Below are positions 24,900 through 33,925 of a DNA stretch of 64,000 nt, piece by piece. The DNA is from Butyrivibrio sp. YAB3001 (GTDB taxonomy: Bacteria; Bacillota; Clostridia; Lachnospirales; Lachnospiraceae), in the NCBI RefSeq assembly GCF_900112195.1, contig NZ_FOKR01000016.1, positions 37,358 to 101,357 of the forward strand, given 5' to 3'. The notes below the pieces were generated by a model that had not been told where the DNA came from, made no database searches, and saw only the letters and a program-made list of their open reading frames with translations. Both the position numbers and the translations under genes were made by a program. Position 1 is the stretch's first letter. Each line of letters begins with the position of its first letter.

Positions 24900-27800
24900 A
24901 TGAAAAAGTTTAAGGGGTTCAATATCAGATTAAGAAGAGATGAGGATAATTACAGGGGCAATCAATCGGATTTTGATGAAGATGATTATCCGGAAGATGA
25001 AGATTATTCTGATGATGAAGAATATCCGGAGGATGGAGACTACTCCAATGATGAAGACTATCCGGAAGATGAGGACTATTCTGATGATGAAGAATATCCG
25101 GAAGATGAAGACTATTCCGATGATGAAGAATATCCTGATGATGAATATTTAGAGAATAAAGAATATTCAGATGACAGGGAATATACTGATGGAGATGACG
25201 ATTATCCAGATGAGTATTATTCGGATGAAATTAGAGATGTAAGGAAAAATGTTGGACGTGATAATGATGAAGTTACCAGGGATAAAGTCGTTTATGGCAC
25301 ATTTACAGAAGCTGTAAAGAACGATTATCCCAGCGAGGAACGTACTGATTATCCGGACGATGATCATTTTGAAAATGATGATTACCCAGAGGAAGAAAAA
25401 TACTCTGGTGAAGATAGATATTCTGAATATGATTATACTGATGGTAATAGATCTTACGAGGATGGAGAATATCCAAAAGATGATGATTATCCCGATGATG
25501 AAGACGACGATTATCCCGTTGATAGAGACTATCAGGCTGAGGAAGATGATGATTATCCCGACGATGAAGAATATCCAGATGAGGGAGATGATGATTACAC
25601 TGACGAAGAATACTCGGATGATGATAATACAGAATCTCTCCCCGCAAGAATACTTACGTTCATAAAGAATACATCTTTAGTGGAGCGAATGGCAGCAATA
25701 TTTGCCCTTGTTATACTGGCAGGTGGAATAGGAGTTGCTTTATTTTATTCTACGGCTATGGGAAATCGCAAACAGCTGGATTCTTTTTCTGAGATAACAT
25801 CGACAGTTGCAGATGGAAGCGTGGTTGGAGAGAGAGGAATTGCCGCAGTTGCAGATGCAGAGCGCGCAAGGACTGCTACTACAGAAATCATAACCCCTGA
25901 AGAAGCAGGAAATGAAGAAATACAGGAAGAAGAGGAAAAAGAAGTAGCTGATGATGCTGAAGATGTTGTTATCAAGATGACACTTACAAGTATCAAGAGC
26001 GATTTGAAAGTAAAATTTATCAATTCCATAACAGGTAAACTTGTTGCAAATCTTCCTCTTGAAATAGAAGTTGTGACACCGGATGGCACTACTGTGACTT
26101 ACAATGATCATGACCAGGACGGAATTATATACAAGAAAGATATAACAGCCGGTGATTACAAGGTTACTCCCAAGAAGCTGCCGGCTGGTTTTGAGAAATA
26201 TAATCTGGCGATTGAGACAAAGACCCTTACAGTTAAAGATAAGGTTGAGATGAAAGCCGTAGATGTCAGCAATGAGGTGAAGAAAGAATCTCAGGTTAAT
26301 GTTGCAGCAGAGGACACTGCAGTTAAGACTGAAGTGGAATCCAAGCTTGCTGATACTGTTGAATGGGTTGAAAGTACTAAGACTGCGGTTGGTGAAAATA
26401 CAAACGGCGAATATACCTACGAAGAAGTAGATAAAAACAGTATCACAGATCCATCAAGCAGCTCTATGCTTGGCTTTAACCGCACGATGCTTCTTGCGCT
26501 TACAAGTACTGATAATAAGGAAAATCCTCAGCCTGAGGCCGGAAATGAGAATGCTTCTGAAGGCAGTAATTCTGATTCTGGTGAAAACAGCCAGTCCTCA
26601 GAGGGTGAAAGTAAAAGTGAATCCGAATCTGAGAATAAAGGAAACGGATCAGAAAGTGGAAGTACTGAAGAAAGCAATAATTCAGGTACCGAAGCTGAAA
26701 ACGATAAAAAAGATGATAATAACAAACCGGCAGAAGAAAAACCGGCTGATGACAAAAAAAAGGAAGAGCAAAAGAATACTGACGACAACAAAACATCTGG
26801 AGATAACAAAACTTCTGAAGAAGAAAAGAAGACTCAGGAAAAGGATAAGACTATCGCTGTTACAACTTCAGAGCTTGCCCTTAAAGTTGGAGAGCATAAG
26901 AGAATTGAAGTTACTGAACCTGCAGGAGCTAAGTATAAGTCAAATGATGAAAAGATTGCTGTAGTAGATGGAAATGGTGAAGTTACCGCAGTGACAGCAG
27001 GAAATACAACAGTAACAGTGTCAGCTGAAGGTTACAAGTCTGTAGATGTAAAAGTAAATGTACAAGCTGCGGATAAGAATCTGATAGTGGTTACAGCAGA
27101 TAAGAATCAGGTACAGGTTGGAGAAACAGTTACATTAAGTATTGCGGGACCTACAGCGTATAAATGTGTTTCCAAAAATGAAGACAAGGTTAAAGTAGTT
27201 GATGCAAGCAAAGGTCTTTTGATTGCAATAGCTGAAGGAACAGCAGACATTGTCATTTCTGCCGATGGCTATGAAAGCGCACAGATCAAAATTGAAGTAA
27301 AGGCTAAAGCAGCCGGTAAGGTTCCGCTTAGCATAAGCAAATTGACCCTCGTTGAAGGCGTTGCCTTTAAACTATCATCTACGGAGGCAAATCTTGCTAT
27401 CAAGCTTGAATCAAATAAGCCGGAGGTTGCATCTGTTTCAGAAACTACAATAACTGCAAGAGCAGCAGGAGAGGCAGTTATTACCGTTTCTTCGGATAAG
27501 TATGAGTCAAATGCTGTGACAGTATATGTTGTGAGCAAGGGCACTGTGCTCAAGGATAATAGCGGAAATGTGGTTTATGTCAAAGATGGCAATGGTAATT
27601 TCAGAGAAGCTACATATAGTGATTACTATGGTGGAAGCGCTTTCTACAGGAGGAAGGCTGCAGCAACCTACAGATATACAGGTTGGCAGACAATAGACGG
27701 AAAGACATATTTCTTTGACAAAAATGGTAATGCTGTGACAGGAGAACAGGTTATCCAGGGAGCAAAATATACATTTGGCTCGGATGGTGTGCTTTCTGCT

Positions 27801-28394
27801 TCTTCAGGCGTGATGGGAATTGATGTCAGCAAGTGGAACGGAAATATAGATTGGAATGCAGTCAAAAACTCAGGAATCAAGTATGTCATCATAAGATGCG
27901 GATACAGAGGTTCCTCACAGGGTGCATTGATTGAGGATTCAAAATTCAGAAGTAATATTAAAGGTGCTTTGAATGCGGGACTTCAGGTTGGAGTTTATTT
28001 CTTTACCCAGGCTGTCAATGAGGTAGAAGCCGTTGAAGAAGCTTCTATGGTAATAAGCCTTTTGCAAGGTTACAACATTTCATATCCGGTTTATCTTGAT
28101 GTTGAAGCCAGCAATGGGCGTGGCGATAAGATAAATGCAAGTCAGAGAACAGCTAATATCAAAGCGTTTTGCGGAACAATACAAAATGCTGGCTACAGAG
28201 CAGGCGTTTATGCAAATAAGACATGGTTTACAAGCTTTATCAATACATCACAGCTGACAGGCTATAAGATATGGCTTGCTCAATATGCTCAGGCTGTAAC
28301 GTACAATGCAACAAGATATGATATGTGGCAGTACTCTTCAAAGGGAAGAGTTACAGGAATTTCCGGCAATGTGGATATGAATATCTGCTACTGA
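24900..28394 (+). CDS. GH25 lysozyme-like wall protein with acidic repeat N-terminus
   Basis: 1164 residues in distinct blocks. Residues 1-247 are extremely acidic, built on a YPEDEDYSDDEE repeat. A membrane helix follows at about 263-287, so the acidic part should face the cytosol. Outside are a Cna-B/SpaA-like region (about 360-440), a Ser/Glu/Lys/Asn-rich spacer (about 550-645), three Big2-like Ig domains (about 650-880), a choline-binding-type repeat (GWQTIDGKTYFFDKNGNAVTG, about 927) and a C-terminal GH25 domain (969-1164) with GIDVSKWNGNIDW, VYLDVEAS and DMWQYSS. GH25 enzymes cleave the MurNAc-GlcNAc bond of peptidoglycan. The gene starts 4 bp after the SMR pair. Confidence 0.88.
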   Translation: MKKFKGFNIRLRRDEDNYRGNQSDFDEDDYPEDEDYSDDEEYPEDGDYSNDEDYPEDEDYSDDEEYPEDEDYSDDEEYPDDEYLENKEYSDDREYTDGDDDYPDEYYSDEIRDVRKNVGRDNDEVTRDKVVYGTFTEAVKNDYPSEERTDYPDDDHFENDDYPEEEKYSGEDRYSEYDYTDGNRSYEDGEYPKDDDYPDDEDDDYPVDRDYQAEEDDDYPDDEEYPDEGDDDYTDEEYSDDDNTESLPARILTFIKNTSLVERMAAIFALVILAGGIGVALFYSTAMGNRKQLDSFSEITSTVADGSVVGERGIAAVADAERARTATTEIITPEEAGNEEIQEEEEKEVADDAEDVVIKMTLTSIKSDLKVKFINSITGKLVANLPLEIEVVTPDGTTVTYNDHDQDGIIYKKDITAGDYKVTPKKLPAGFEKYNLAIETKTLTVKDKVEMKAVDVSNEVKKESQVNVAAEDTAVKTEVESKLADTVEWVESTKTAVGENTNGEYTYEEVDKNSITDPSSSSMLGFNRTMLLALTSTDNKENPQPEAGNENASEGSNSDSGENSQSSEGESKSESESENKGNGSESGSTEESNNSGTEAENDKKDDNNKPAEEKPADDKKKEEQKNTDDNKTSGDNKTSEEEKKTQEKDKTIAVTTSELALKVGEHKRIEVTEPAGAKYKSNDEKIAVVDGNGEVTAVTAGNTTVTVSAEGYKSVDVKVNVQAADKNLIVVTADKNQVQVGETVTLSIAGPTAYKCVSKNEDKVKVVDASKGLLIAIAEGTADIVISADGYESAQIKIEVKAKAAGKVPLSISKLTLVEGVAFKLSSTEANLAIKLESNKPEVASVSETTITARAAGEAVITVSSDKYESNAVTVYVVSKGTVLKDNSGNVVYVKDGNGNFREATYSDYYGGSAFYRRKAAATYRYTGWQTIDGKTYFFDKNGNAVTGEQVIQGAKYTFGSDGVLSASSGVMGIDVSKWNGNIDWNAVKNSGIKYVIIRCGYRGSSQGALIEDSKFRSNIKGALNAGLQVGVYFFTQAVNEVEAVEEASMVISLLQGYNISYPVYLDVEASNGRGDKINASQRTANIKAFCGTIQNAGYRAGVYANKTWFTSFINTSQLTGYKIWLAQYAQAVTYNATRYDMWQYSSKGRVTGISGNVDMNICY
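24993..25136 (+). repeat. Four tandem 36-bp coding repeats
   Basis: Units at 24993-25028, 25029-25064, 25065-25100 and 25101-25136, each encoding a 12-residue EDEDYSDDEEYP-like unit. Differences are mostly at third positions plus a few codons. Degenerate relatives of the unit continue to about 25630. Confidence 0.9.
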
Positions 28395-28424
28395 TACTTT
28401 AAACTTCTACTTGCGGACTTATTA

Positions 28425-28433
28425 TGTTATACT
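28425..28433 (+). promoter_or_regulatory. Extended -10 promoter of the rfb/ABC operon
   Basis: TGTTATACT is an extended -10 element 42 bp upstream of the rfbB ATG, with a weak -35 (TTCTAC, 28405-28410) at 17 bp. It lies in the 80-bp gap after the GH25 gene. Genes from rfbB to 40304 follow with only short gaps, so it probably drives that whole set. Confidence 0.6.
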
Positions 28434-28474
28434 ATGTCAGTAAAAGTATGTTTTTTTAAAAGAGGATGATAAAA

Positions 28475-29560
28475 ATGAGAACTTATTTAGTAACAGGGGG
28501 AGCTGGATTTATCGGTTCTAACTACATCAATTACATGTTTAAGAAATATGATAATGAAATTCGCATTATCAATGTAGATGTACTTACATATGCAGGTAAT
28601 CTTGAAAACCTTCGCGATGTTGAAGGAAGAGACAATTATACTTTTGTTAAGGCAGATATCTGCGACAGAGATGCGATCAACAAGATCTTTGAAGAAAATG
28701 ATATCGACAGAGTTGTTCATTTTGCTGCAGAAAGCCATGTTGACAGATCAATTGTAAATCCTGAAGTATTTGTTCAGACCAATGTACTTGGCACAGCTAC
28801 AATGCTCAATGCTGCAAAGAAGGCATGGGAGAATCCTGATGGAACATTCAAGGAAGGCAAGAAATTCCTTCACGTTTCAACGGATGAAGTTTACGGCTCT
28901 CTTGATGATGATCCAAATGCTTATTTCTATGAGACAACACCATATTCACCACACAGCCCTTATTCAGCTAGTAAGGCTAGTTCAGATATGCTTGTTAAGG
29001 CTTATATGGATACATATAAGTTCCCTGCAAATATTACAAACTGTTCCAACAACTATGGACCTTATCAGTTCCCTGAGAAGCTGATTCCGCTCATTATTCA
29101 CAATGCTCTTGAGGGAAAAGACCTTCCCGTATATGGCGATGGCAAGAATGTGCGTGACTGGCTCTATGTTGAGGATCATGCGAAGGCTATCGATATGGTT
29201 CAGGAAAAGGGCAGACTTTTCGAAACTTATAATGTTGGTGGTCACAACGAGAAGCAGAATATTGAGATCGTTAAGACTATCATTGACGTATTAAGAGAAG
29301 AGCTTGATGATTCAGATCCAAGAAAAGCTCACCTTAGCTATGACCTTATCAAGTATGTAACAGACAGAAAAGGTCATGACAGAAGATATGCTATTGCTCC
29401 TGATAAGATCAAAGCTGAGATTGGCTGGGAACCTGAGACAATGTTCAATGAAGGTATCCGCAAGACAATCAAGTGGTATTTTGAGAACCAGGAATGGATG
29501 GAACATGTTACAAGCGGCGACTACGAGAAGTATTATGACCGCATGTACTCTAACAGATAA
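28475..29560 (+). CDS. rfbB: dTDP-glucose 4,6-dehydratase
   Basis: About 361 residues from the ATG at 28475 (AGAGG 9 nt upstream). It is an extended short-chain dehydrogenase: NAD-binding TGGAGFIGSNYINYM, HFAAESHVDRSI, catalytic STDEVYGSL (Asp-Glu pair) and YSASKASSD (Tyr-x-x-x-Lys), then NNYGPYQFPEKLIP. It converts dTDP-glucose to dTDP-4-keto-6-deoxyglucose, the common precursor of dTDP-rhamnose and other 6-deoxysugars. It is the first gene of a run rfbB-rfbA-hypothetical-rfbC-ABC exporter. The dTDP-4-keto-rhamnose reductase (rfbD) is not in the window. Confidence 0.96.
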   Translation: MRTYLVTGGAGFIGSNYINYMFKKYDNEIRIINVDVLTYAGNLENLRDVEGRDNYTFVKADICDRDAINKIFEENDIDRVVHFAAESHVDRSIVNPEVFVQTNVLGTATMLNAAKKAWENPDGTFKEGKKFLHVSTDEVYGSLDDDPNAYFYETTPYSPHSPYSASKASSDMLVKAYMDTYKFPANITNCSNNYGPYQFPEKLIPLIIHNALEGKDLPVYGDGKNVRDWLYVEDHAKAIDMVQEKGRLFETYNVGGHNEKQNIEIVKTIIDVLREELDDSDPRKAHLSYDLIKYVTDRKGHDRRYAIAPDKIKAEIGWEPETMFNEGIRKTIKWYFENQEWMEHVTSGDYEKYYDRMYSNR

Positions 29561-29576
29561 AAGGAGCTAAGGCACT

Positions 29577-30446
29577 ATGAAAGGTATTATTTTAGCCGGC
29601 GGATCAGGAACAAGACTTTATCCGCTTACAAGGGCAATGTCTAAGCAGATGATGCCTGTTTATGATAAACCAATGATCTATTATCCTCTTTCTACGCTTA
29701 TGCTTGCGGGGATCAGAGAGGTACTTATTATTTCTACACCAAGAGATCTTCCGGTGTTCAAGGAATTGTTCGGAAGTGGCGAGCAGCTTGGAATGAGTTT
29801 TGAATATGCTGTTCAGGAACAGCCAAGAGGACTTGCTGATGCATTTATCATTGGAGCTGACTTCATTGGTTCTGATTCAGTTGCATTGGTACTTGGAGAT
29901 AACATTTTTTATGGACAGAGCTTCTCTAAGCTTTTAAGAGAAGTAGCTTCAAGAGAAAAGGGCGCAACAATATTCGGATACTATGTAAGAGACCCCAGAG
30001 CTTACGGAGTAGTTGAATTTGATGAAAACGGCAAGGCAGTAAGCATTGAAGAAAAGCCGGAGAATCCTAAGAGCAATTATGCTGTTCCGGGATTGTATTT
30101 TTATGATAATGATGTTGTTGAGATTGCAGCCAATGTTAAACCTTCAGCAAGAGGTGAGATTGAGATTACAAGTATCAACAACGAGTATCTTCGCCGCGGA
30201 GAGCTTCATGTTGAGACAATGGGAAGAGGTTTTGCATGGCTTGATACAGGCAATCATGATTCACTTCTTGATGCTTCTGATTTTGTATGCGCATTCCAGA
30301 AGAGACAGGGACTTTACATTTCCTGCATCGAGGAGATTGCGTTCAAGCAGGGCTTTATCAGCAAAGAACAGCTTCTTGCACTTGCTGAGCCTATGTTAAA
30401 GACTGATTATGGTAAATATCTTGTAGAGGTGGCAAACGGACTTTGA
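29577..30446 (+). CDS. rfbA: Glucose-1-phosphate thymidylyltransferase
   Basis: 289 residues, the usual length for Rml[19 protein letters not shown] is the nucleotide-binding signature with the catalytic Arg, followed by [31 protein letters not shown] (metal-binding Asp) and [10 protein letters not shown]. It joins glucose-1-phosphate and dTTP into dTDP-glucose, feeding RfbB. Glucose-1-phosphate may come from the phosphoglucomutase at 40440. The gene starts 16 bp after rfbB. Confidence 0.96.
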   Translation: MKGIILAGGSGTRLYPLTRAMSKQMMPVYDKPMIYYPLSTLMLAGIREVLIISTPRDLPVFKELFGSGEQLGMSFEYAVQEQPRGLADAFIIGADFIGSDSVALVLGDNIFYGQSFSKLLREVASREKGATIFGYYVRDPRAYGVVEFDENGKAVSIEEKPENPKSNYAVPGLYFYDNDVVEIAANVKPSARGEIEITSINNEYLRRGELHVETMGRGFAWLDTGNHDSLLDASDFVCAFQKRQGLYISCIEEIAFKQGFISKEQLLALAEPMLKTDYGKYLVEVANGL

Positions 30447-30466
30447 TGCTCTAATGGGGGGGACAT

Positions 30467-30967
30467 ATGGACAAAAAAGTATTCAGGTTGACATTGCTGA
30501 CTATTTTCAGTGCACTGGTATTAGTTTTTGTAGTTATTTATGTAACCAACGCAGATAAGTTAAGCAGATTATTCGGAAAGAAGAATACTGCTGTAGTGAC
30601 TGAGGCAGTGACCGAAGAGGCTTCTGAAACTAATGAGGTCATATACGGGCAGCAGATTGGGGATGACGTCAAGAGCTTTATGTATGATGACAGCTTTTTT
30701 GATGAAGCTGAGAAAATCCCTTCTGTTGTAGTGATACAAAAGAACTCCAAGACAACCGGGAATTCTGTGGAAGCATCTACAGAAGAGAAAAGTGACGATG
30801 AAGAAGGCGGAAGCGGTATGGCGGTTGTAGGTCAGCTTGATAACCCAGGAGCAGATAGTGATTCTTTACAGGATGACAATGTGTTAAATGAGCCTGATTT
30901 AATTCAGGGGACAATTGATCCTTCTCAAGATACGATCGGAGGAACTCCTGTGGGAGAACTTCCATAA
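30467..30967 (+). CDS. Single-pass membrane protein of unknown function
   Basis: 166 residues: a short basic start, one membrane helix (about 9-27, LLTIFSALVLVFVVIYV), then an acidic, Ser/Thr/Asp/Glu-rich extracellular tail without cysteines. SVVVIQKN and GMAVVGQLDNPG are the only ordered-looking stretches. I do not recognise the family. It sits between rfbA and rfbC with short gaps, so it is co-transcribed with dTDP-sugar synthesis. The tail could be an exposed spacer or a scaffold near the ABC exporter; no function can be assigned. GGGGG precedes the ATG. Confidence 0.7.
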   Translation: MDKKVFRLTLLTIFSALVLVFVVIYVTNADKLSRLFGKKNTAVVTEAVTEEASETNEVIYGQQIGDDVKSFMYDDSFFDEAEKIPSVVVIQKNSKTTGNSVEASTEEKSDDEEGGSGMAVVGQLDNPGADSDSLQDDNVLNEPDLIQGTIDPSQDTIGGTPVGELP

Positions 30968-31032
30968 ATTCAGCAGACATATCTTTTTATGCTGTAATAT
31001 ATGAATAATTATAGAGTGGAGTGATATATAAA

Positions 31033-31578
31033 ATGGGTAAGTTAACAGTTGAAACTTGTGAAATTGAAGGTCTTAAAGTAATTACACCTCAGGTGTTTGG
31101 CGATGCGAGAGGCTATTTTGTTGAGACTTATAACAAAAATGATTTTGTTGAAGCCGGAATAACATGTGAATTTGTTCAGGATAATCAGTCAGCCAGCAAA
31201 AGAGGAGTTTTAAGAGGACTTCATTTTCAAAAAGAATTTCCCCAGGATAAGCTTGTTCGCTGCATAAATGGTGAGGTTTTTGATGTGGCTGTTGACCTTA
31301 GAAGAGATTCTAAGACATTTGGCAAGTGGTTTGGTGTTGTTCTTTCAGCTGAGAACAAAAAGCAGTTCTTTATCCCTAAGGGATTTGCTCATGGATTTTT
31401 AGTTCTTTCTGATTATGCAGAGTTTGCATATAAGTGTTCTGATTTCTATCATCCAAACGATGAGGGCGGACTTATCTGGAATGACCCGGATATCGGAGTT
31501 GAATGGCCTCTTCAGGAAGGCGTAGAACTCATTTTCTCTGACAAGGATACAAAATGGGGAGGAATCAAGGAATATTGA
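31033..31578 (+). CDS. rfbC: dTDP-4-dehydrorhamnose 3,5-epimerase
   Basis: About 181 residues from the ATG at 31033. PQVFGDARGYFVETYN, FVQDNQSASKRGVLRGLHFQ (catalytic His), DKLVRCINGEVFDVAVDLR and FIPKGFAHGFLVLSD are the RmlC cupin motifs; RmlC usually has about 180-190 residues. It epimerises dTDP-4-keto-6-deoxyglucose at C3 and C5. The following gene begins at its stop codon (TTGA). With rfbB and rfbA it gives three of four dTDP-rhamnose steps. Confidence 0.95.
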   Translation: MGKLTVETCEIEGLKVITPQVFGDARGYFVETYNKNDFVEAGITCEFVQDNQSASKRGVLRGLHFQKEFPQDKLVRCINGEVFDVAVDLRRDSKTFGKWFGVVLSAENKKQFFIPKGFAHGFLVLSDYAEFAYKCSDFYHPNDEGGLIWNDPDIGVEWPLQEGVELIFSDKDTKWGGIKEY

Positions 31579-32576
31579 ATAAGGGGGTAAGAAAACTTCC
31601 CAAGCGCGCAGGCTTGGGGATTTTCTATTGTTTAGCGTTTGCACTTGCACTTCTTTTGGTGCTTCATAATAACCCGCTGGCAGATCAGCATACAGAATTC
31701 CTCAAAAAAATTTGCGGATGTGTGCTGATTTGTTTAAGTTGCGTACTTGTCTTTGTCTGGTATGAACGACTGACAGTTCTTCCGGTTGAGCTCTTCAATT
31801 CAAGAAAGCTTATCAAGAGATTATCTGTTAATGATTTCAAAAAGAGATATGCGGGCTCATATATGGGAATTGTGTGGGCACTGGCACAGCCGGTGGTCAC
31901 TGTTTGCATGTATTACATTGTTTTTGATGTGATATTTCAGTCAAGAGCCCAGGCTGTTTCAGGAGGCGCAACTGTTCCGTATGTTCTTTTCCTGACATCC
32001 GGTCTTGTGCCATGGTTCTTTTTCTCTGAAGCATTGACTAATGGTACAACCTCTCTTTTGGAATATAACTATCTGGTAAAAAAAGTACTGTTTAAGATAA
32101 GTATTCTCCCTATAATCAAGATAATAGCAGCAATGTTTATCCACGTTTTCTTTATCGGCGTTTTGATGGTGATTGCCTGCGCCTACGGTTATTATCCTAA
32201 TATTTACTGGCTGCAGCTAATTTACTATGTCGGATGTGAGTTTATATTGGTGCTTTCAATAAGCTATGCAACCTGCGCAATTGTAGTATTTTTCAGAGAC
32301 CTTCTGCAGATCATCAGCATAGGTCTGCAGCTATTTCAGTGGTATACTCCTATTTTATGGAATATAGATATTGTTCCTGATAAGTATAAGTGGCTTATTA
32401 AATTAAATCCCATGACATATATTGTTGAAGGATATAGAAATGCCATTTATGGTGATACATGGTTTTTTGAACATTTCTATTCATCAACATATTTTTGGAT
32501 ATTTGTTGTTGTAATGTTTTGTTTTGGCGCATTGGTATTTAAGAGATCCAAACCACATTTTGCAGATGTTCTGTGA
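31575..32576 (+). CDS. wzm: ABC-2 type polysaccharide exporter permease (Wzm-like)
   Basis: About 333 residues from a TTG at 31575 overlapping the rfbC stop (TTGA, AAGG just upstream); an in-frame ATG at 31554 would overlap rfbC further. Two extra N-terminal membrane helices (GIFYCLAFALALLLVL and ICGCVLICLSCVLVFVW) precede the standard ABC-2 domain, which opens NDFKKRYAGSYMGIVWALAQPVV and has six helices. Classical Wzm is about 260 residues, so the N-terminal hairpin is an addition. With the ATPase downstream it exports a completed, lipid-linked polysaccharide, export route two of the window. Confidence 0.88.
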   Translation: MNKGVRKLPKRAGLGIFYCLAFALALLLVLHNNPLADQHTEFLKKICGCVLICLSCVLVFVWYERLTVLPVELFNSRKLIKRLSVNDFKKRYAGSYMGIVWALAQPVVTVCMYYIVFDVIFQSRAQAVSGGATVPYVLFLTSGLVPWFFFSEALTNGTTSLLEYNYLVKKVLFKISILPIIKIIAAMFIHVFFIGVLMVIACAYGYYPNIYWLQLIYYVGCEFILVLSISYATCAIVVFFRDLLQIISIGLQLFQWYTPILWNIDIVPDKYKWLIKLNPMTYIVEGYRNAIYGDTWFFEHFYSSTYFWIFVVVMFCFGALVFKRSKPHFADVL

Positions 32577-32616
32577 CATACTGACATCCTAATAAGTTTT
32601 TGGAAAGATTGGATAA

Positions 32617-33924
32617 ATGGAAAAAGATATAGCGATTGAGGTTAAAAATCTCACTAAATCTTATAAATTATATAATAAGCCCATGGACAGACTTAAGGAT
32701 TCACTGGGACTTGCAAAAAAGAAACAGTTCAGGGAACATCTTGCACTTAATAATGTAAGCCTTACTGTCCATAAGGGAGAAACAGTTGGTATTATCGGAA
32801 CAAATGGTTCTGGAAAATCCACAATATTAAAAATAATAACAGGTGTTCTTTCACCAACATCAGGAGAAGTTAATGTTGCCGGGCATATTTCAGCTCTTCT
32901 TGAGCTGGGAGCCGGTTTCAACATGGAATATAACGGAATCGATAATATTTATCTTAACGGAATGATGATTGGTTTTTCTGAGGAAGAGATTACCAAAAGA
33001 CTTGATTCTATTTTGGAATTTGCAGACATAGGCGATTATGTTTATCAGCCATGCAAGACATACTCAAGTGGTATGTTTGTCAGACTGGCATTTGCTGTAG
33101 CTATCAATATTGATCCGGAGATACTTATTGTTGATGAAGCGTTATCTGTAGGAGATGTCTTTTTCCAGGCAAAATGCTACCATAAATTTGAGGAATTCAA
33201 GAAGCAGGGGAAGACAATTCTTTTTGTATCACATGATCTCTCAAGTATAAGTAAGTATTGCGACAGAGCTGTTTTGTTAAATCAGGGTGTATTGTTGGGT
33301 GAAGGCACTCCCAAGAAGATGATAGATATTTATAAGCAGGTGCTTGTTGGTCAGTATCCGCTTCCTTCAAGTGATACAGAGAATCTCCTTGATGATGATG
33401 AAATTAGAGCAGCGGCGGCAGAGGCAGATAAGAGGTCTGACTCAAAGTTAAAGGATAAGAATACTACCGGAGAGAATCCGGATACACTTGAATACGGAAA
33501 CGGCGCAGCAACTATAGAAGAATTCTATGCTACAGATGAAAAAGGACTTAGGGTGAGCTCAATAGTTAAAGGCACTGATTTTTCGATTCATATGAAGGTC
33601 AGATTTAACAGAGATGTAGCAGCGCCTATATTTGCTTTTACTTTTAAGAATATAATGGGAATAGAAATAACCGGTACTAATTCCATGGTGGAAAAAGCCT
33701 TCCTTGAGCCGGTAAAAAAGGGAGATGTGAAAAACGTTACCTTTACACAGAACATGTCATTACAAGGCGGCGAGTATCTGATCAGCTTTGGAGTTACCGG
33801 ATTTGAACAAAATGATTTTACTGTTTATCACAGATTGTATGATGCACTGAATATTACTGTTGTTTCTGACAAGAATACAGTTGGCTATTATGATATGAAT
33901 TCAAAATGCAAGGTGGAAGACTAA
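32617..33924 (+). CDS. wzt: Polysaccharide ABC transporter ATPase with C-terminal domain (Wzt-like)
   Basis: 435 residues. The ATPase domain (1-about 250) has Walker A GTNGSGKST, the signature YSSGMFVRLA, Walker B ILIVDEALSVGD and the switch His in LFVSHD. The TELHG-type inserts of polysaccharide exporters are seen as ISALLELGAGFNMEYNG. After a charged linker (about 265-290) comes a Wzt C-terminal beta domain (about 295-425: AATIEEFYATDEKG, FSIHMKVRFN). In known systems this domain recognises the capped non-reducing end of the glycan and gates export. The next gene, a methyltransferase-kinase, is a candidate cap enzyme. Confidence 0.92.
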   Translation: MEKDIAIEVKNLTKSYKLYNKPMDRLKDSLGLAKKKQFREHLALNNVSLTVHKGETVGIIGTNGSGKSTILKIITGVLSPTSGEVNVAGHISALLELGAGFNMEYNGIDNIYLNGMMIGFSEEEITKRLDSILEFADIGDYVYQPCKTYSSGMFVRLAFAVAINIDPEILIVDEALSVGDVFFQAKCYHKFEEFKKQGKTILFVSHDLSSISKYCDRAVLLNQGVLLGEGTPKKMIDIYKQVLVGQYPLPSSDTENLLDDDEIRAAAAEADKRSDSKLKDKNTTGENPDTLEYGNGAATIEEFYATDEKGLRVSSIVKGTDFSIHMKVRFNRDVAAPIFAFTFKNIMGIEITGTNSMVEKAFLEPVKKGDVKNVTFTQNMSLQGGEYLISFGVTGFEQNDFTVYHRLYDALNITVVSDKNTVGYYDMNSKCKVED

Positions 33925-33925
33925 A

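Noticed and set aside
24993..25136. 36-bp tandem repeats that could suggest a CRISPR array
   Set aside because: The units abut without spacers, stay in frame and encode an acidic 12-residue repeat of the GH25 protein.
25167..26809. Several long antisense open frames across the GH25 gene
   Set aside because: They are mirror images of its low-complexity repeats, overlap each other and lack ribosome-binding sites.
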